From Clitoria ternatea (taxonomy: Eukaryota > Streptophyta > Magnoliopsida > Fabales > Fabaceae): a stretch of 64,000 bases of DNA. The position numbers and the translations under genes are program-made. The stretch spans positions 146,882,501-146,946,500 of the forward strand of contig CM075670.1 in assembly GCA_037962975.1 (NCBI GenBank), in the 5' to 3' direction. The notes beneath the pieces were generated by a model. It made no database searches. It was not told the DNA's origin and saw only the letters and a program-made list of their open reading frames with translations. Positions 1-12,295 of the stretch are shown here, one piece after another (within the stretch, counting starts at the first letter, position 1; each line of letters starts with the position of its first letter).

Positions 1-423
1 AGCTTTCCCTAAATTCTGGCACGACTCTAATCGATTATGCCTCGACCAATAATCGATTAGCTTTTGAATTTTACAGTTTTACACAGTAGATAATCGATTA
101 GGAATTTTAGTGTAATTGATTAGATTGAAAATAAGGACTTGCTAATCCATTATTTTATACTCTGTAATCGATTACTCTTGGTACCTGATGCATTTAATTG
201 TGTCTCGTAGCATTGTAATTGATTAGGCCTTCTTGTAATCGATTAGGATGACAAACAGAACTTCAGTAATCGATTATGTCTGACTTGGTAATTGATTAGC
301 TTGACTACCTGATGCTCAATCTTCAAACTTTCAACTGGTAGTCGATTATCCCCTTGGTGCAATCGATTATCTTTGCAAATAGAACTTAGGTAATCGATTA
401 GGTCTATAGGTGTAATCGATTAC
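1..423 (-). repeat. Partial 3' LTR of copia element 1
   Basis: This stretch is a direct repeat of 4797-5219, with about sixteen differences by eye, mostly C/T-type. It is part of the 3' LTR of a minus-strand Sirevirus-like copia element. It carries about 14 copies of the word TAATCGATTA and variants. The LTR stops at 423 and passes straight into integrase-coding sequence, so the rest of the LTR and the RT/RNase H region are missing. The window edge cuts the other end. Confidence 0.85.
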
Positions 424-1330
424 TTCATTTTGTTGTGGAGTTCTAGGAGCTAAAAAATTGTGATTGATACCATATTTTTCACAAAACCTTTCAAAAGATT
501 GATTTTCAAATTCTCCCCCATGATCGGTTCTAATGGATGCTATTTTTGAATTTTGCTTATTTTGGATAATCTTAGCAAGTTTCTTGAATGCATAATATGC
601 TTCATTTTTATGAGCAAGAAACAAGGTCCATGTATATCTTGAATAATCATCTACAATCACTAGACCATAGTAATTACCGCCAAAGCTCTTGATTTTGGAG
701 GGTCCAAATAGATCCATGTGCAAAAGTTGTAAAGGACTTTGTGTGGAAACAATATTTTTAGCTTGAAAGGATGCCTTTACTTGTTTTCCCTTTTAACGTG
801 CATCACAAAATTTGTTTTCAAATTTAAGCTTTGGTAAACCAATTACTAATTCTTTAGAAACAAGTTTATTCAAATGGTCTACATGTATATGAGCTATTCT
901 TCTATGCCATAGCCAAGTTTCATCCTTTCTAGTCATGAAGCATTGTACATCATTTGAGGACAAACTATCCATATCAATCATGTAAATATTATCAATTCTT
1001 TGACCTACAAGCTTGATTTCCTTATTAATCTTATGTTCAATTATGCAACAATTTGATTCAAACAAAACTTTATATCCTTTGTCACATAATTGACTAATGC
1101 TAAGTAAATTGTGTTTGAGGCCTTCAACATACAATACATCACTAATAGAAGTAGAAGAATTCTTACCAATGTTTCCAATGCCTAGAATTCTCCCTTTGGT
1201 GTTATCTCCATAGGTGACACTTCCTTTCCTTTTGAGAGTGAATGATGTGAATTTGGTTATGTCTCCCGTCATATGCTTTGAACACCCACTATCCAAATAC
1301 CAATGGGTGTTGCTTGCCTTGAAGCATACC
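424..1330 (-). pseudogene. Copia element 1 pol fragment: protease, GAG-pre-integrase, integrase core
   Basis: Read on the minus strand, the protease motif DSGCSKHMTGD comes first (near 1260-1290). The GAG-pre-integrase domain follows (WHRRIAHIH, near 910-880), then the integrase core (MDLFGPSKIKS near 720, the second acidic residue in RTDHGGEFEN near 530-500, and APRTPQQN near 450). An in-frame stop near 793 separates the pre-integrase part from the core. The frame ends at 423, before the catalytic glutamate region finishes, where LTR sequence begins. RT and RNase H are absent. The protein is very close to the plus-strand copia pol at 26640-27560, so both belong to one family. Sirevirus (SIRE/Maximus) assignment rests mainly on the linked gag. 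It is non-functional as it stands. Confidence 0.88.
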
Positions 1331-1342
1331 TACAAAACAAGA

Positions 1343-3001
1343 TTAGTTTAGAGAACTAGGTACCCATTGTATGTTGGGTCCTTTTAGGTTAGTTTGTGGT
1401 AATGTCCCTTTGGGAACCCACACCTTTCTAATAACCTTTGGTCCTAATTCTCTAACATTACAATTTGAAGAGTTATGACCTTTAAAATCACAATGATTGC
1501 ATCTCATGAAAGGTGATGATGATCTCCTAGGTGGTACAAAGAAGTTTTTGTAGTATTTTTCCTTTTTGGTGGAGTTGTATCCTAAACCGGTTTTATCAAA
1601 CATACATCTTTGGTTTTCAAGTAATACATTCAAGTTATCTCTCCCATTAGTGAACTTTTCTAATGTCCTGTTTAATTCTACGACCTTGGTTTCTAAGATA
1701 TTACATTTCTTTGCAAAGTCACAAGGTTTATCCTTAGAGCATATTTGAACATTTTCTCATTTCTCTTTTAGAAATGCATTTTCTTTGTCAAGTTCTACAA
1801 GATGCCTTTCAAGAGTATCTATAGTTTTTCTTGACAATTTGTATTTACTAGAAAGCTTGATAAATTTATCATACAGTTCTTTAAATGCATCAAGCAATTC
1901 ATTTTTATCTAAGTCGAGAAGACTAACCTCATTATCTTCCTCTTGATGATTTGCCATTAAGCAAAGATTTACTTCTTCACTTTCAGACTCATCGGAGCTA
2001 CTCATATCGTTTTCATCCTAAGCGATGTAGGCACTTCTTCTTCCTCGTTTCTCCTTGTTCTTCTTCTTAAGGTTTGGGCAATTCGCCTTGAAGTGCCCTT
2101 CCTTGCCATATTTGAAACAACTTGGTGAAGAAGAGGATTCATTAGAAATTGGTTTCTTACCTTGCGGTTTGAAGTTCTTTTGGAATCTTTTGTTTTTCAT
2201 GAACTTTCCAAATCTCTTCATAAACAAACCAAATTCTTCTTCTTCGTCAAGGTCACTACATGATTCTTCTTCATGTGTAGAAGTGGCCTTGAGAGCTAAG
2301 CCTTTCTTCTTGGAGGATTTTTCTTCTTCCTCCGCTTGCTTTAAATCCCTTAGTTCTTGCTCTTGCTCTTGAAGCTTTCCAAAGAGTGTGGCAAGAGACA
2401 TCTCGTTGATACTTGGGGATTGTTTGATGGCAATAACAAGAGGTTGCCATTCCCTGCTAAGACTTTTCAATACTTTATGCACAAGCTCTTTGTTAGTATA
2501 TACTTTTCCAAGAGTAATAAGGTGATTTATTATACGTGTAAATCTCTTTTACATTTCTACCATGGTTTCTCTGGAGTTTATCCTAAAACTCTCATATTGA
2601 CTAGTCAAGGTACTAATCTTAGAGTCTTTTACATCACTAGTACCTTCATGGGTTACTTGTAAAGTATCCCACATTTCCTTGGCCGTTTGACAAGTCATTA
2701 CTCTAAAGAATTCATCGGGTCCTAAAGCAAGAGTAATGAGGTTTTTAGCCTTATAGTTGTATTGAACTTTCTTTTCTTCATCATTAGTCCACTTATCCAT
2801 GGGTTTCTCAACATTCTCGCCATTAATAGTATGCATGGGTATATATGGACCATTTTCAATGGCATTTCAGACTCTTAGATCAATGGATTGAATAAAAATT
2901 TTCATTCTTTCCTTCCAGAATGCATAACCTTCCCCATTAAAAGCGGGAGGTCTATTTGTGGCACCACCCTCAGGAAAAAGATTTAAAGAACTTGAGGCCA
3001 T
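1343..3001 (-). pseudogene. Copia element 1 gag (Sirevirus-like)
   Basis: The likely start is the ATG at 3001 (MASSSLNLFPEGG), 43 bases after the primer-binding site. The capsid-like part runs to about 2400 (FNGEGYAFWKERM, KEMWDTLQVTHEG). A K/E-rich stretch, a zinc knuckle (CFKYGKEGHFKANC, near 2120-2080), an acidic serine patch (SSSDESESEE, near 2000) and a coiled-coil heptad region (near 1900-1760) follow. A second knuckle-like motif (CNHCDFKGHNSSNC) and a basic tail lie at 1510-1343. A knuckle followed by an acidic patch and coiled coil is typical of Sirevirus gag. Stops or frame changes occur near 2866, 2548, 2010 and 1750, so the gene is broken. The product would form the virus-like particle. 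Confidence 0.87.
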
Positions 3002-3043
3002 CTTATCTCTTGAAGCTGTTAAGCTTGATCTACCAAGAGTCAA

Positions 3044-3055
3044 GCTCTGATACCA
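3044..3055 (-). other. Primer-binding site of copia element 1 (initiator tRNA-Met type)
   Basis: The minus strand reads TGGTATCAGAGC, the usual plant copia site complementary to the 3' end of initiator tRNA-Met. It lies two bases inside the 5' LTR end. It fixes the orientation of the element and the inner LTR boundary. Confidence 0.9.
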
Positions 3056-3974
3056 CTTGTTATTCAAGTGGCCTCAATACTCAAGAGGGGGGTGAATTGA
3101 GTTTTTAAGACTTTTCTTGGAATACCTTTGAACTTGATTCCTTTATCATAAGTTTAAAGATTATGCAGGTGAAATCAAGTTTAATGCAAGAGATGATGCA
3201 AAACAAGAGATGTATGTGGCTGAGACAATTTTTCAAACACTTGGTGTACAATATTCAAAGTTAACTAATTCAAGCAAGCTTAAGTATATAAATCACAATC
3301 AACCAACATAAATCAATTAAGTGCAGTATATGAATGTAAAAGAGTAAGGGAGAAGAGCTTGCAAACCGATTTAATTAGTTCCACCAACCCAAGTGTACGT
3401 CTCGCCTTCAAGCAACCCACTTGAAGGATTTCTACTATTGAAGTTTAGAGATTACAAGCTATGAGCAATTGCAGCTTCCTAGTGTCCCACACTCAAGAAG
3501 TTAATCCTCACTAGTTCAAGGGTAACCCACCCAATCTCTCAAACTCTCAATACCCAAAGGTTAAACCCAGACCTTTGTGACCACTCAACCTAGAGTGAAG
3601 AACCTTTATGTTTGGTGTAGTGTTTACAAGCAAGTTACTCTCTTAATAGAGCAGATATACAAATGAATGCTCACTCAAGTTTCTAGCTCTCAACAAGAGA
3701 GGATTTACAAATTAAAGCTCAACTTTCAGAAAATGCAAAGATATAAAACTCACTAAGCACAAGGAATGGATGAATAATTGATTGCCTCTTGTCTTGTATT
3801 TTTGTGCTTGAGTTTGGCATGCATTTATAGAGCTGAACTGTTCTTTACAGGGGGTGTAAAGGTATGATTGTCAAACAATTCAAAATGTACATGTAAGGTA
3901 AAATCTGATGTGAGGAGGGCCTTATACAGATACAAATATGAAGTACTCTTGTATACTGGGGCGTAGTACAATGC

Positions 3975-4600
3975 ACTCTGCGGCGGTGTAGCAGTCCGCC
4001 TGGAATAGCCTCCTTTGCCTTGACACAATTGGTGGTTGTACCTGCAATTATTCTCCGATGCTCAAGTCAGTATTTTGAAGTACTGTTAGACTTAGAAAGC
4101 AAATCTGAGAGAATTATGCAAGTATGAGTGTAAGGTTCAGAATTAGGGGGTTTTTCTCTATACTTTTTTGCTGAGGTTTATATACCTGTTACTGGTGCTC
4201 TATTATTGGTAGGACCCGTTCCTTGTTTTCAGGCATAATGCAAGAAAGGTAGTGGGTCCCTGCGCCGTTCACAAGCACTATCACTGTAGTGGGTATTTCC
4301 ACTCACTTGGAAAGCGTTAATGCTTCATTATTTTATTTGTTGTTCCCTCTTATGCGTGACAGCGTGATTCCCATTTTCAACCTCTCAAGACAGAGTTAAT
4401 CTCGTGTCGGGGTTATAAATATGGGCTCACTTCGCAGTATGGGAATTTTGGTATTCCGCCTGTATTGAGCCTATGGCTTGGCGGAGTAGTGTGCATTGGA
4501 AATGCTTTATGTATGTGTACAATCTTTTTAATACTTTCCACCTTGGCGGAGTAATAGGCCTTGGCGGAGTAACATGCCTTGGCGGTATGTACTCCGTATA
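3975..4600. repeat. GGCGGAGTA/CCGCC word array in U3 of copia element 1
   Basis: GGCGG and CCGCC words recur. At 3981-4000 they form an inverted pair, around 4455-4485 there is CCGCC then GGCGG, and at 4540-4600 three copies of TTGGCGG follow each other. The array lies upstream of the TATA-like box on the minus strand. I recognise no known element in it. Confidence 0.6.
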
Positions 4601-4819
4601 AGAGTAATCATAGAGGATTTGAAACGTATTTCTCCTGTTCAAAATGCTGATCTGGCAAAGCATTAAAACCATGCTCTTGGGGGCCGGTGTTGGGACCGGA
4701 TCAAGAGCCTTGAAAGAGCTTGGTGAAGTTCCTAGCCATTGTAGAACATGGGCACTGAGTTGGAATGAAGAAATGAGCTAGTTTCCACTTAAAAGGAGCT
4801 TTCCCTAAATTCTGGCACG

Positions 4820-5275
4820 ACTCTAATCGATTACGCCTCGACCAGTAATTGATTAGCTTTTGAATTTTACAGTTTTACACAGTAGATAATCGATTAGGCA
4901 TTTTAGTGTAATCAATTAGATTGAAAATAGGGACTTGCTAATCCACTATTTTATACTCTGTAATCTATTACTCTTGGTACCTGATGCATTTAATTGTGTC
5001 TCGTAGCATTGTAATCGATTAGGCCTTCTTGCAATCGATTAGGATGACAAACAGAACTTCAGTAATCGATTATGTCTGACTTGGTAATCGATTAGCTTGA
5101 CTACCTGATGCTCAATCTTCAAATTTCAACTGGTAATCGATTATCCCCTTGGTGCAATCAATTATCTTTGCAAACAGAACTTAGGTAATCGATTAGGTCT
5201 ATAGGTGTAATCGATTACTTCACAAACAGAACGTATGTAATCGATTAGCTTGAGTCCTCTAGTCGATTAGTCTGC
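4820..5275. repeat. TAATCGATTA palindrome array in U3 of copia element 1
   Basis: The 10-nt palindrome TAATCGATTA and one-base variants recur roughly every 30 bases. The partial 3' LTR at 28-422 holds the matching copies. Most variants are TAATTGATTA or CAATCGATTA, as expected if the central CpG decays by C-to-T change. Confidence 0.9.
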
Positions 5276-5399
5276 ACGTTTTTGTCTATCTGATTCTGTT
5301 TTCTCTATTTTTCATGGTTGCTTGGCTTTTTGCTTCAATCCTTCAATGTGCTTTGTCATTATCAAAATAATTCAACCTGAAATGTATTCAAACACACCC

Positions 5400-6708
5400 T
5401 CTACTCAGCTGACCACCTCTTTTTCCAGCCACTAAAAATTCATGCAAAACCTAAACCCATCATCACACCTACACTTCCATCATTTTCATCAACCATCCTT
5501 CTTCAATCTCTTCTCTCATTCACAGCAAGAAACCATAGCTCCCCAAACCCTCCCATTTCATCTCCTATTCTCCTCTTTTGAGCCACCACAATCAGCCCCT
5601 CTCCTCCCTCATTCATGGCCCAACACCACCAACCACCATGAATTCTTTTCTTCTCAATTCTTCTTCTCTAACCCGCGGATGTCACATATCGCCGGAAGTA
5701 TTTTGACGATATTACACTTTTTTAAGAAAATATACCGACTGGACGGTTCTGACATTTCATCTTACTAAGTTTTAAAAAGTGAAGTTATTCTTAATATTAT
5801 AAAGTTTTATGAAAGATGGTTAGATAAATTGATTTTTGGAAGTGAAAAATTTTACATAAAATGGTGTGTTATCGACAAATGACCAAGTTAGGCCCGATAC
5901 ATTTGGTAGACTAAGAATAAGCAAAATTTTTGGAAGATAATATGCTAGGACTTAGAAAATATTTGTGACTAATTTTAGTGACCAAATTTAGTCATCAATT
6001 GAGGTGAGTTCTAAAGATAGGATTTTAATAAGTTTTATACCCCAAGAAAAAGAAAAATAAATAAAAGAAATTTTGATGTGTGATAAAGAAATGGATATTC
6101 AAATTTAGAAAAATTAGTGACCACTTTTGTGACCACTTGTAGTAGAATAAAAGTGACTTAAGAACTAGATTAAGTGAAATGAATGTGACGAAAGAAATTT
6201 AAGTAGGGAATGAATATTTTGGGTTAAATATTTTAATAGCTTAAATAGGCTAAGGATAAAAAGAAATGGATAACTAGAGTCTAACTCGAAGTAAGTTATA
6301 GGAAAGGATCTTAATAAATTAATTAGGGGAAAGGGTCATGCACCTAAATAAATAGATCTAAAATTTGGAATTCTAATAAAAGAAAATGATGTTAAGAGTT
6401 AGAAACCTAGGTAACCATTAAAAAGTAGGAGAAAGGAAATAAAGGAGTTTTTATACCTAGAAGTATTAATTAGCTAAATAAGAAAAGATTTTTGGACTTA
6501 GATTAATAATGATAATAATAATAAAAAAAAGAGACAAGACCTATTAATTAAATGGTAACTTTTGGTAATTAAGAATAATTGGTCAAGGAGACGTAATTTC
6601 AGGACATGATACACGTGAAATAAATATTTAAGCTACAGATGAAGAATCAAAATTTGGACTTGAACAAAGCAATAACAAGAAGTAGGATAAAGAAGATAAT
6701 AACTTTTA
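5400..6708. other. Non-coding stretch, left flank of the Ogre
   Basis: No coding sequence can be supported. 5400-5680 is pyrimidine-rich and has a low-complexity frame (His/Pro/Ser/Phe) that looks accidental. From about 5685 the DNA is A/T-rich. It was probably once continuous with 38313-39173, since the Ogre target duplication joins the two. It may be an old LTR, but I cannot prove ends. Confidence 0.5.
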
Positions 6709-6713
6709 GTGAC
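6709..6713. repeat. Left target-site duplication of the Ogre (GTGAC)
   Basis: GTGAC directly precedes the LTR start TG at 6714 and is repeated directly after the right LTR at 38308-38312. A perfect 5-bp duplication shows that both ends of the Ogre are original. Confidence 0.9.
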
Positions 6714-9551
6714 TGTTGTGACCGGCGTCCCGACGCACGACACGGGTTGGTTAAAGACAATAAAAATGAAAATGAATCTACATTGGAATGAGGCCCTTAG
6801 ACATCCTAAAAAAATAAAGGGTTCAGAGAGTCGCCACTAATATTTATCAAGGAAAATATTAGAAAAACCTTTAAATAGCACTAGTTGTTTTTTGAAATGA
6901 GTTTCTGTTTAGTCCAGAAGTCGAATTACAGGAGGGGAAGGCATTAGAACCCCACACTGTCCGTCCTAAAACAGTTACCCAAATTGATCATGTATAATTT
7001 TTCAAAAAAATAATTATTAAATATTTCACCCTTCATAAAAAAATAATAATGATAAATGCTATTTATAAACAATATACATAATAACGAGGATATTTTTAAA
7101 AAATATATAAAACAAAATTAAATATAAAACATATCACCTAAATTTTCATCATTTTTAGTTCAAAGAAAAAAATAAACAAACAAGTGGTTAAAAGACAGTA
7201 AAATAAATAAAAAATACAATGAGACGTCTCGTCTCCATTATTTTCTAATAAATAAAAAAAATCCATTGATTTTATTGGAAAATATATGGTTAATAAAAAA
7301 ATAAATAAATAAATGAAAAGGTAAAAAAAGGAATAGACATAAAAAGGAAAAAAAGTGGAATTAAATACATCAATATGAAAATAAAGAAATATATACACTT
7401 AAGTATTTAAAATTAACAAATGAAATTTATTCAATTATTTTTTGAAAAAAAATAAGATTAATAAGATGTCTTATCTAAATTAATCTCATACCAAACTCAA
7501 TAAATAAAATGGGTAATTATGTAAAAAAAACAATTCAAAAATTATCAAATAAAAAAAATAATATATGGGTAGATAAGAGAAAAATGAAAAGATAAATAAT
7601 AATAAGTAAATAATTATTTAAAACTAAACTCAAGAAATTGTATATATATGAAGCATAAAATTAAATGGTTATGTAAAAGATCATTTCAAAATTATTATAT
7701 AGTAAATAAATAAGGTAAAAAAATAAACGATGGAAGAATAAAGTATAGAAAAATAAAATAAAAGTGCAAAAAAGTAAAAAAATAAAAGTGAAGATAGAAG
7801 CGTAAGAAAATAAATAAACAAATAAATAACTGTAGAAAAATAAAATATAAAAAAATAAAATGCAATAAAACAAATAAATAAAAATAAAAGTGCAGAAAGA
7901 TAAATAAATAAAGATAAAAGTGTAGAAAAAGAAATAAATAAAAATAAAATTGCAGAAAAATAAATAAATAAAAATAAAAATGCATAAAAATAAATAACAG
8001 TGTAGGAAAATAAATACATAAAAATAAATAAATAGAAATAAAAGGGCAAAAAAATAAATACATAAAAATAAAGGGGTAGAAAAATAAATAAATAAAAATA
8101 AAAGGGCAGAAAAATAAATACATAAAAATAAAGGGGTAGAAAAATAAATAAATAAAAATAAAAGGCATAAAAATAAATAAGTAAAAATAAAAATACAGAA
8201 AATAAATAAATAAACTAATAATTGTAGAAATATAAAGTGTGGATAAATAAAGTCTAGAAAAATAAATTAACAAAAATAAAAGTGCAGAAAAGTAAATAAT
8301 GAAAAATAAAAGTGTAGAAAAGTAAATAAATATGAATAAAAGTACAAATAAATAAATAAATAAATAAATAAAGATAAAATACAGAAAAATAAATAAATAG
8401 ATAAATAACTGTAAAAAATAAAGTGCGGGAAAATAAAGTGCAGAACTATAAATAAAGAAAAATAAAAGTGTAGAAAAATAAATAAAAATTAAATAAAGAA
8501 AAATAAATAAAGATAAATAAATAAAGATAAATAGATATTCTTGTATTAATAAAAAATACCTTAGTACAAAAACAATTAAAGAGGAACTAGAACGGAAGTC
8601 GGGAAATCAATTTCGTGTAGATTTCCTTTGCTTTTAACTTTGTTTGGCCTCGATTCAAGGGCGTTTGGACACTGATTACAACACTTAGACAGTATTTTGA
8701 CTCACAAAGCTCACATACTAAGACATACTAGAGTAACACACTTACTCTCCTAACAACATTTCCATAACATAATTTTTAAAAGCAAAAACTTCTAAAAAAT
8801 CTCACAAAAATTTAACACTCTTTCACCTCTTTTTTCTTCTTCCTCCTCCAAATACCTTAACATCACCTTCTATTTATAGAATAAAATTGGTCTTGGATTC
8901 CTCATAAAATGACATCACTTTCTTACTTTTCCAATTTGTCCAAATTTGATGTTAATTTCCCCAATTTTCTCCAATTATCCAACCAAACTAGGTCCCACTT
9001 CAAAATCCACCGAAAACCACTTTTCTTTTTTCCTTTTCTTTTTTTTTAATTTTGATTTTTGTTTTTTTTATTTTTTTAGGCCCATTTTGATTTTTTGGGT
9101 TTTTTTGGCCTCTTTTTTTTGGCCTTTTTTTTTCTAATTTTTATTTTTTTGGCCCTTTTTATTTTTTTAAAAAATTTTTTATTTTTTTCATTAAATCTAA
9201 ATACAAATGAGTAATCACTTACTCTTATAGAAATGTGAATTATTTATTATACATGTGGCCATAAATAAAATATCCAATAAAGATAAACCATTACCCATAC
9301 TACAAGGAGTAAGAAGGTAGTCACCAAACATCGTTTCCCCTCCCTTATCCTTTCCTCTTCGCTTCGGCAATTGTTGGTCATTGCATGAGAAAAATTATGG
9401 AAGAAGGTTGATGAAAAGAGAAGTATGGTAGGAAATGAGGAGATATTGAGTATTTATAGAAATAGAGAAGGTTATTATGCAACGGTCACTATGCAATTTT
9501 TAATATTATATTTAAAACAAAAAATTTTCGGGACAAAAATAGGTGTTCACA
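6714..9551 (-). repeat. Ogre 3' LTR
   Basis: It starts with TGTTGTGACCGG and ends with GTTCACA on the plus strand, and matches 35647-38307. It holds a long A-rich AAATAAAT minisatellite and a T-rich block near 9020-9190. A few percent of bases differ from the right LTR, plus several indels. The difference in length (2838 against 2661) comes largely from the A-rich repeat. Confidence 0.92.
7690..8530. repeat. A-rich AAATAAATAAA minisatellite in the Ogre 3' LTR
   Basis: Units such as AAATAAATAAAAATAAAAG plus GTGCAG or GGGCAG repeat with variable spacing. The reverse strand gives long hydrophobic frames rich in Phe, Tyr, Leu and Ile that I do not accept as genes. The matching block in the other LTR is 36540-37310. 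Confidence 0.88.
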
Positions 9552-9570
9552 GCTGCCCCTCTTTACTTTT
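9552..9570 (-). other. Ogre polypurine tract
   Basis: The minus strand reads AAAAGTAAAGAGGGGCAGC directly against the 3' LTR. This purine run primes plus-strand DNA synthesis in LTR elements and confirms the minus orientation. Confidence 0.85.
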
Positions 9571-11141
9571 TTGCATGAAAAAATATGTGATTTATTCATA
9601 TTATTGATGTGAAAAGAAAGTAAAGACGTGAACACCGTTAAGAATTCAAGGAAAATTTAGAGGCTCCTCACAGAAAATAAACTGAGTTCTCCTTAAGGTG
9701 AAGGAACTTTGACAATTTAAAGATGATATTGAAAGCTTTTGACAAGGAGTAAACAATGAAACGGTGTTGCCGCAGGCTTTGATAGGACATTTGAGGTGAT
9801 ACTTCAGATTTTCCTTTGGGGAACAGAATGGTGTTTGAGGTTCTAAAAATTCAGGAATATATATGATGTTTTTTTTATTGGGGATTAAGGTACCTAGGGT
9901 ATGTACTCGAGGCTTTCGACAGAAAATGACAATTCAGTGGTGTTGCCCTAATATTTGCCCTTGAAAATGAACAGCAAAGGGATTGGTGCTTGAAGCTTTG
10001 AAAGAAAATAAATGACACAGGGGGTTGCTCCGGCGTGTTTTGGATCAGACAACATAGCTTAGGAATGGGTACCTGAAGCTCTGAAGAAAAATTAATGACG
10101 CATGGGGTTGGCCCAACATGTTTTGATCAGACAACATAGGCTAGGAATGGATGGATACCTGAAGCTTTTTGGAATAAATGACATGGGGATTGCCTTAGCA
10201 TGTTTTGAATGGAATAACATAGCTTAGGAATGGGTACCTGAGGCTTTGACATGAAATAAATGAATGGGGGATGCCCCTGACTGATTTTGATTGAATAGCC
10301 TAGGAAAGGATACCTGAGGCTTTAATAAGAAATACATGACTGGGAGATGCCCCTGACTGATTTTGATTGACATAGCCTAGGAAAGGATACCTCAGGCTTT
10401 GACATGAAATAAATGATTAGGGGATGCCTCTGACTGATTTTGGTTGAAATAGCCTAGGAAAGGATACCTGAGGCTGTGACATGAAATAACTGACTGGGGG
10501 ATGCCCCTGACTGATTTATGGTGGAGGATAGATTTTTTTTTGACATTTGCAAGAGAAAATTATATGAAACTTAAGATTTATACTCAAGAAGAATGTGTTT
10601 GAGGTTGGGAATTTTGAAAGACTGAGATTTAAAAGAAATTGACTTTTTGGTCATATGACTCACTGAGGGTTCTGAGTGAATACAAGGATTCCTTTTTTAT
10701 ATCCTAGTAAATCACCTTTACTGGGGTTAGGTGATGGACAAACTGTTGATCTTGACTTTTCATGGGGAACATTTGTCCTTGTTGTAACTTCAATCCTGCA
10801 TGGAAGAAATAGTCAAGTGTAAAACCAAAGATTAATGATCTTGTTTCCCTCCTTGTGGGACTCGTTATTACTCATGGCAGAGCGGAATATCCTTGATTAC
10901 CAAGGTCTGTGTAATTGGGAAGTATCAAGCTTGTTTGAGACTGAAAATATGCTTTTCATAGTTTTTTTTAAAAAATAAATATATTTTCACAAAATGCATG
11001 CTAATGAAACCTAACAAAACAAAAATTGGAACTGAAATCAGGAATTCTATATATTTACTTGGGAAAATTACAGGTTTACATCATAATTTCAATACAAACT
11101 CTTGGAGAACATAAAGACTACACTATCCCTTTAGAGTATTC
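9571..11141 (-). other. Ogre 3' untranslated region
   Basis: This region lies between the end of integrase and the polypurine tract and has no supportable ORF. It holds the 77-bp tandem repeat listed separately. Hypervariable, repeat-bearing 3' UTRs are known in Ogre and other Tat elements. Confidence 0.8.
9885..10520. repeat. About 77-bp tandem repeat in the Ogre 3' UTR
   Basis: The phrase TAGGAAAGGATACCT recurs at 10301, 10378 and 10455, a 77-base period. GGGGATGCCCCTGACTGATT also recurs in step. Earlier copies, back to about 9885, are more diverged (GGGTACCTGAAGCTCTG, GACAACATAG). About seven to eight units are visible. The three or four nearest 10500 are the most alike. Confidence 0.88.
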
Positions 11142-12295
11142 TCAAGCATAATACTTCTTGACTGCATCTGAATTGACTGGGAAAGATAACTCCTCACCAT
11201 CCATGTTTATCAAAATCAAAGCTCCTCCAGAAAAGGCTTTCTTTACGATGAATGGTCCTTCATAATTTGGCCTCCATTTGCCTCAGTGATCATTTGGATT
11301 TGGCAAGATCTTTTTTAGTACCAACTCACCTTCATGAAATTGATGAGGTCGTACTTTCTTTTTGTATGCCGTCTTCATACACTTTTGGTATAACTGCCCA
11401 TGACAGAGAGCAGTTAACCTTTTCCCGTCAATTAAATTTAGTTGATCATACCAGGACCGAACCCATTCAGCTTCTTCTAATTTAGCATCCATGATTACTT
11501 TTAAAGATAGAATTTCTACTTCTATTGGTAAAACAGCTTCCATACCATACACCAATGAGAAGGGTGTTTCCCCTGTCGAAGTTCGTACAGTGGTACGATA
11601 CCCGTGTAAAGCAAAAGGAAGCAACTCACTCCAGTCTTTATAGGTTTCAACCATCTTTTGTATGATTTTCTTTATATTTTTGTTAGCAGCTTCCACCGCT
11701 TCATCTTGGGTCTGTATGGAGATGAATTGAGGTGTTTGATTTTGAATTCCTCGTAGAGTTCATCCATCATTTTATTATTCAGGTTTATGCCATTATCAGT
11801 GATGATCTGACTTGGCAAACTATATCTGCAAATCAATTCTCTCTTGATGAATTTGACCATAACATTTTTAGTCACGTTGGTATAAGAAGCTGCTTCAACC
11901 CACTTAGTGAAGTAATTAATGGCCATAAGAATAAAGTGATGCCCATTTGATGCTTTTGGTTCAATAACATCTATGCCCCATATAGCAAAAGGCCAAGGCA
12001 CAATTAGAACGTGCAGAGAAGATGGTGGTGCATGAATGTTGTCTGCATAGGTTTGACACTTGTGACATTTCTTGGCATAGTTATGACAATCATTTTCCAT
12101 CATCATCCAATAATATCCAAATCTGAGAATTTTTCTTGCCATCGAATGCCCACTTGCATGTGTTCTGAAAGGTCCTTCATGAACATCCTTCATGATTTTG
12201 TTAGCTTCTATCACGTCTACGCAATGAAGGAGAACAGAATCATAATTCCTGTTGTAAAGTGATTCCCAATCACAAAGAAATTCATGGCTAGGCAC
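11142..12295 (-). pseudogene. Ogre integrase
   Basis: On the minus strand the zinc-binding part ends in CHKCQTYAD (near 12040). The core shows the first aspartate in WGIDVIEP (near 11965), the second in IITDNG (near 11800) and the glutamate in VEAANKNIKK (near 11690). A frame change near 11690, just before the glutamate, breaks the enzyme. A C-terminal stretch with GPFIVKKAFSGGALI runs on past a stop near 11280 to a final stop at 11142. FALHGYRTTVRTSTGETPF and YGMEAVLPIEVEI are typical of Tat/Ogre integrases. The protein would insert the cDNA into the genome. Confidence 0.9.

Larger units (their letters stand above)
3058..5395 (-). repeat. 5' LTR of copia element 1
   Basis: On the minus strand the LTR ends in ACA next to the primer site. 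Its outer start is less certain, somewhere in 5375-5398. The inner 750 bp resemble the LTR of the plus-strand copia at 15078-16472. The outer part does not, and instead holds two word arrays. A TATA-like box (minus strand CTATAAAT, 3824-3831) puts the arrays in U3. At about 2.3 kb the LTR is longer than the 1.4-kb LTR of its relative. Short frames inside it, for example 3825-4028 and 4427-4672, look spurious. Confidence 0.8.

Noticed and set aside
1..423. Regular short repeats about 30 bases apart, first considered as a CRISPR-like array
   Set aside because: The words are only 10 nt, the spacing is uneven, the spacers are repeated in the other LTR and the context is a plant retroelement.
5442..5768. 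His/Pro/Ser-rich 108-residue frame
   Set aside because: Low complexity from a pyrimidine-rich stretch, no homology that I recognise, and no gene context.
7138..8273. Long hydrophobic frames rich in Phe, Tyr, Leu and Ile (minus strand), like membrane proteins
   Set aside because: They are read from the A-rich AAATAAAT minisatellite in the Ogre LTR. A stop-free repeat gives long frames in several phases, and the same occurs at 36487-37434 in the other LTR.
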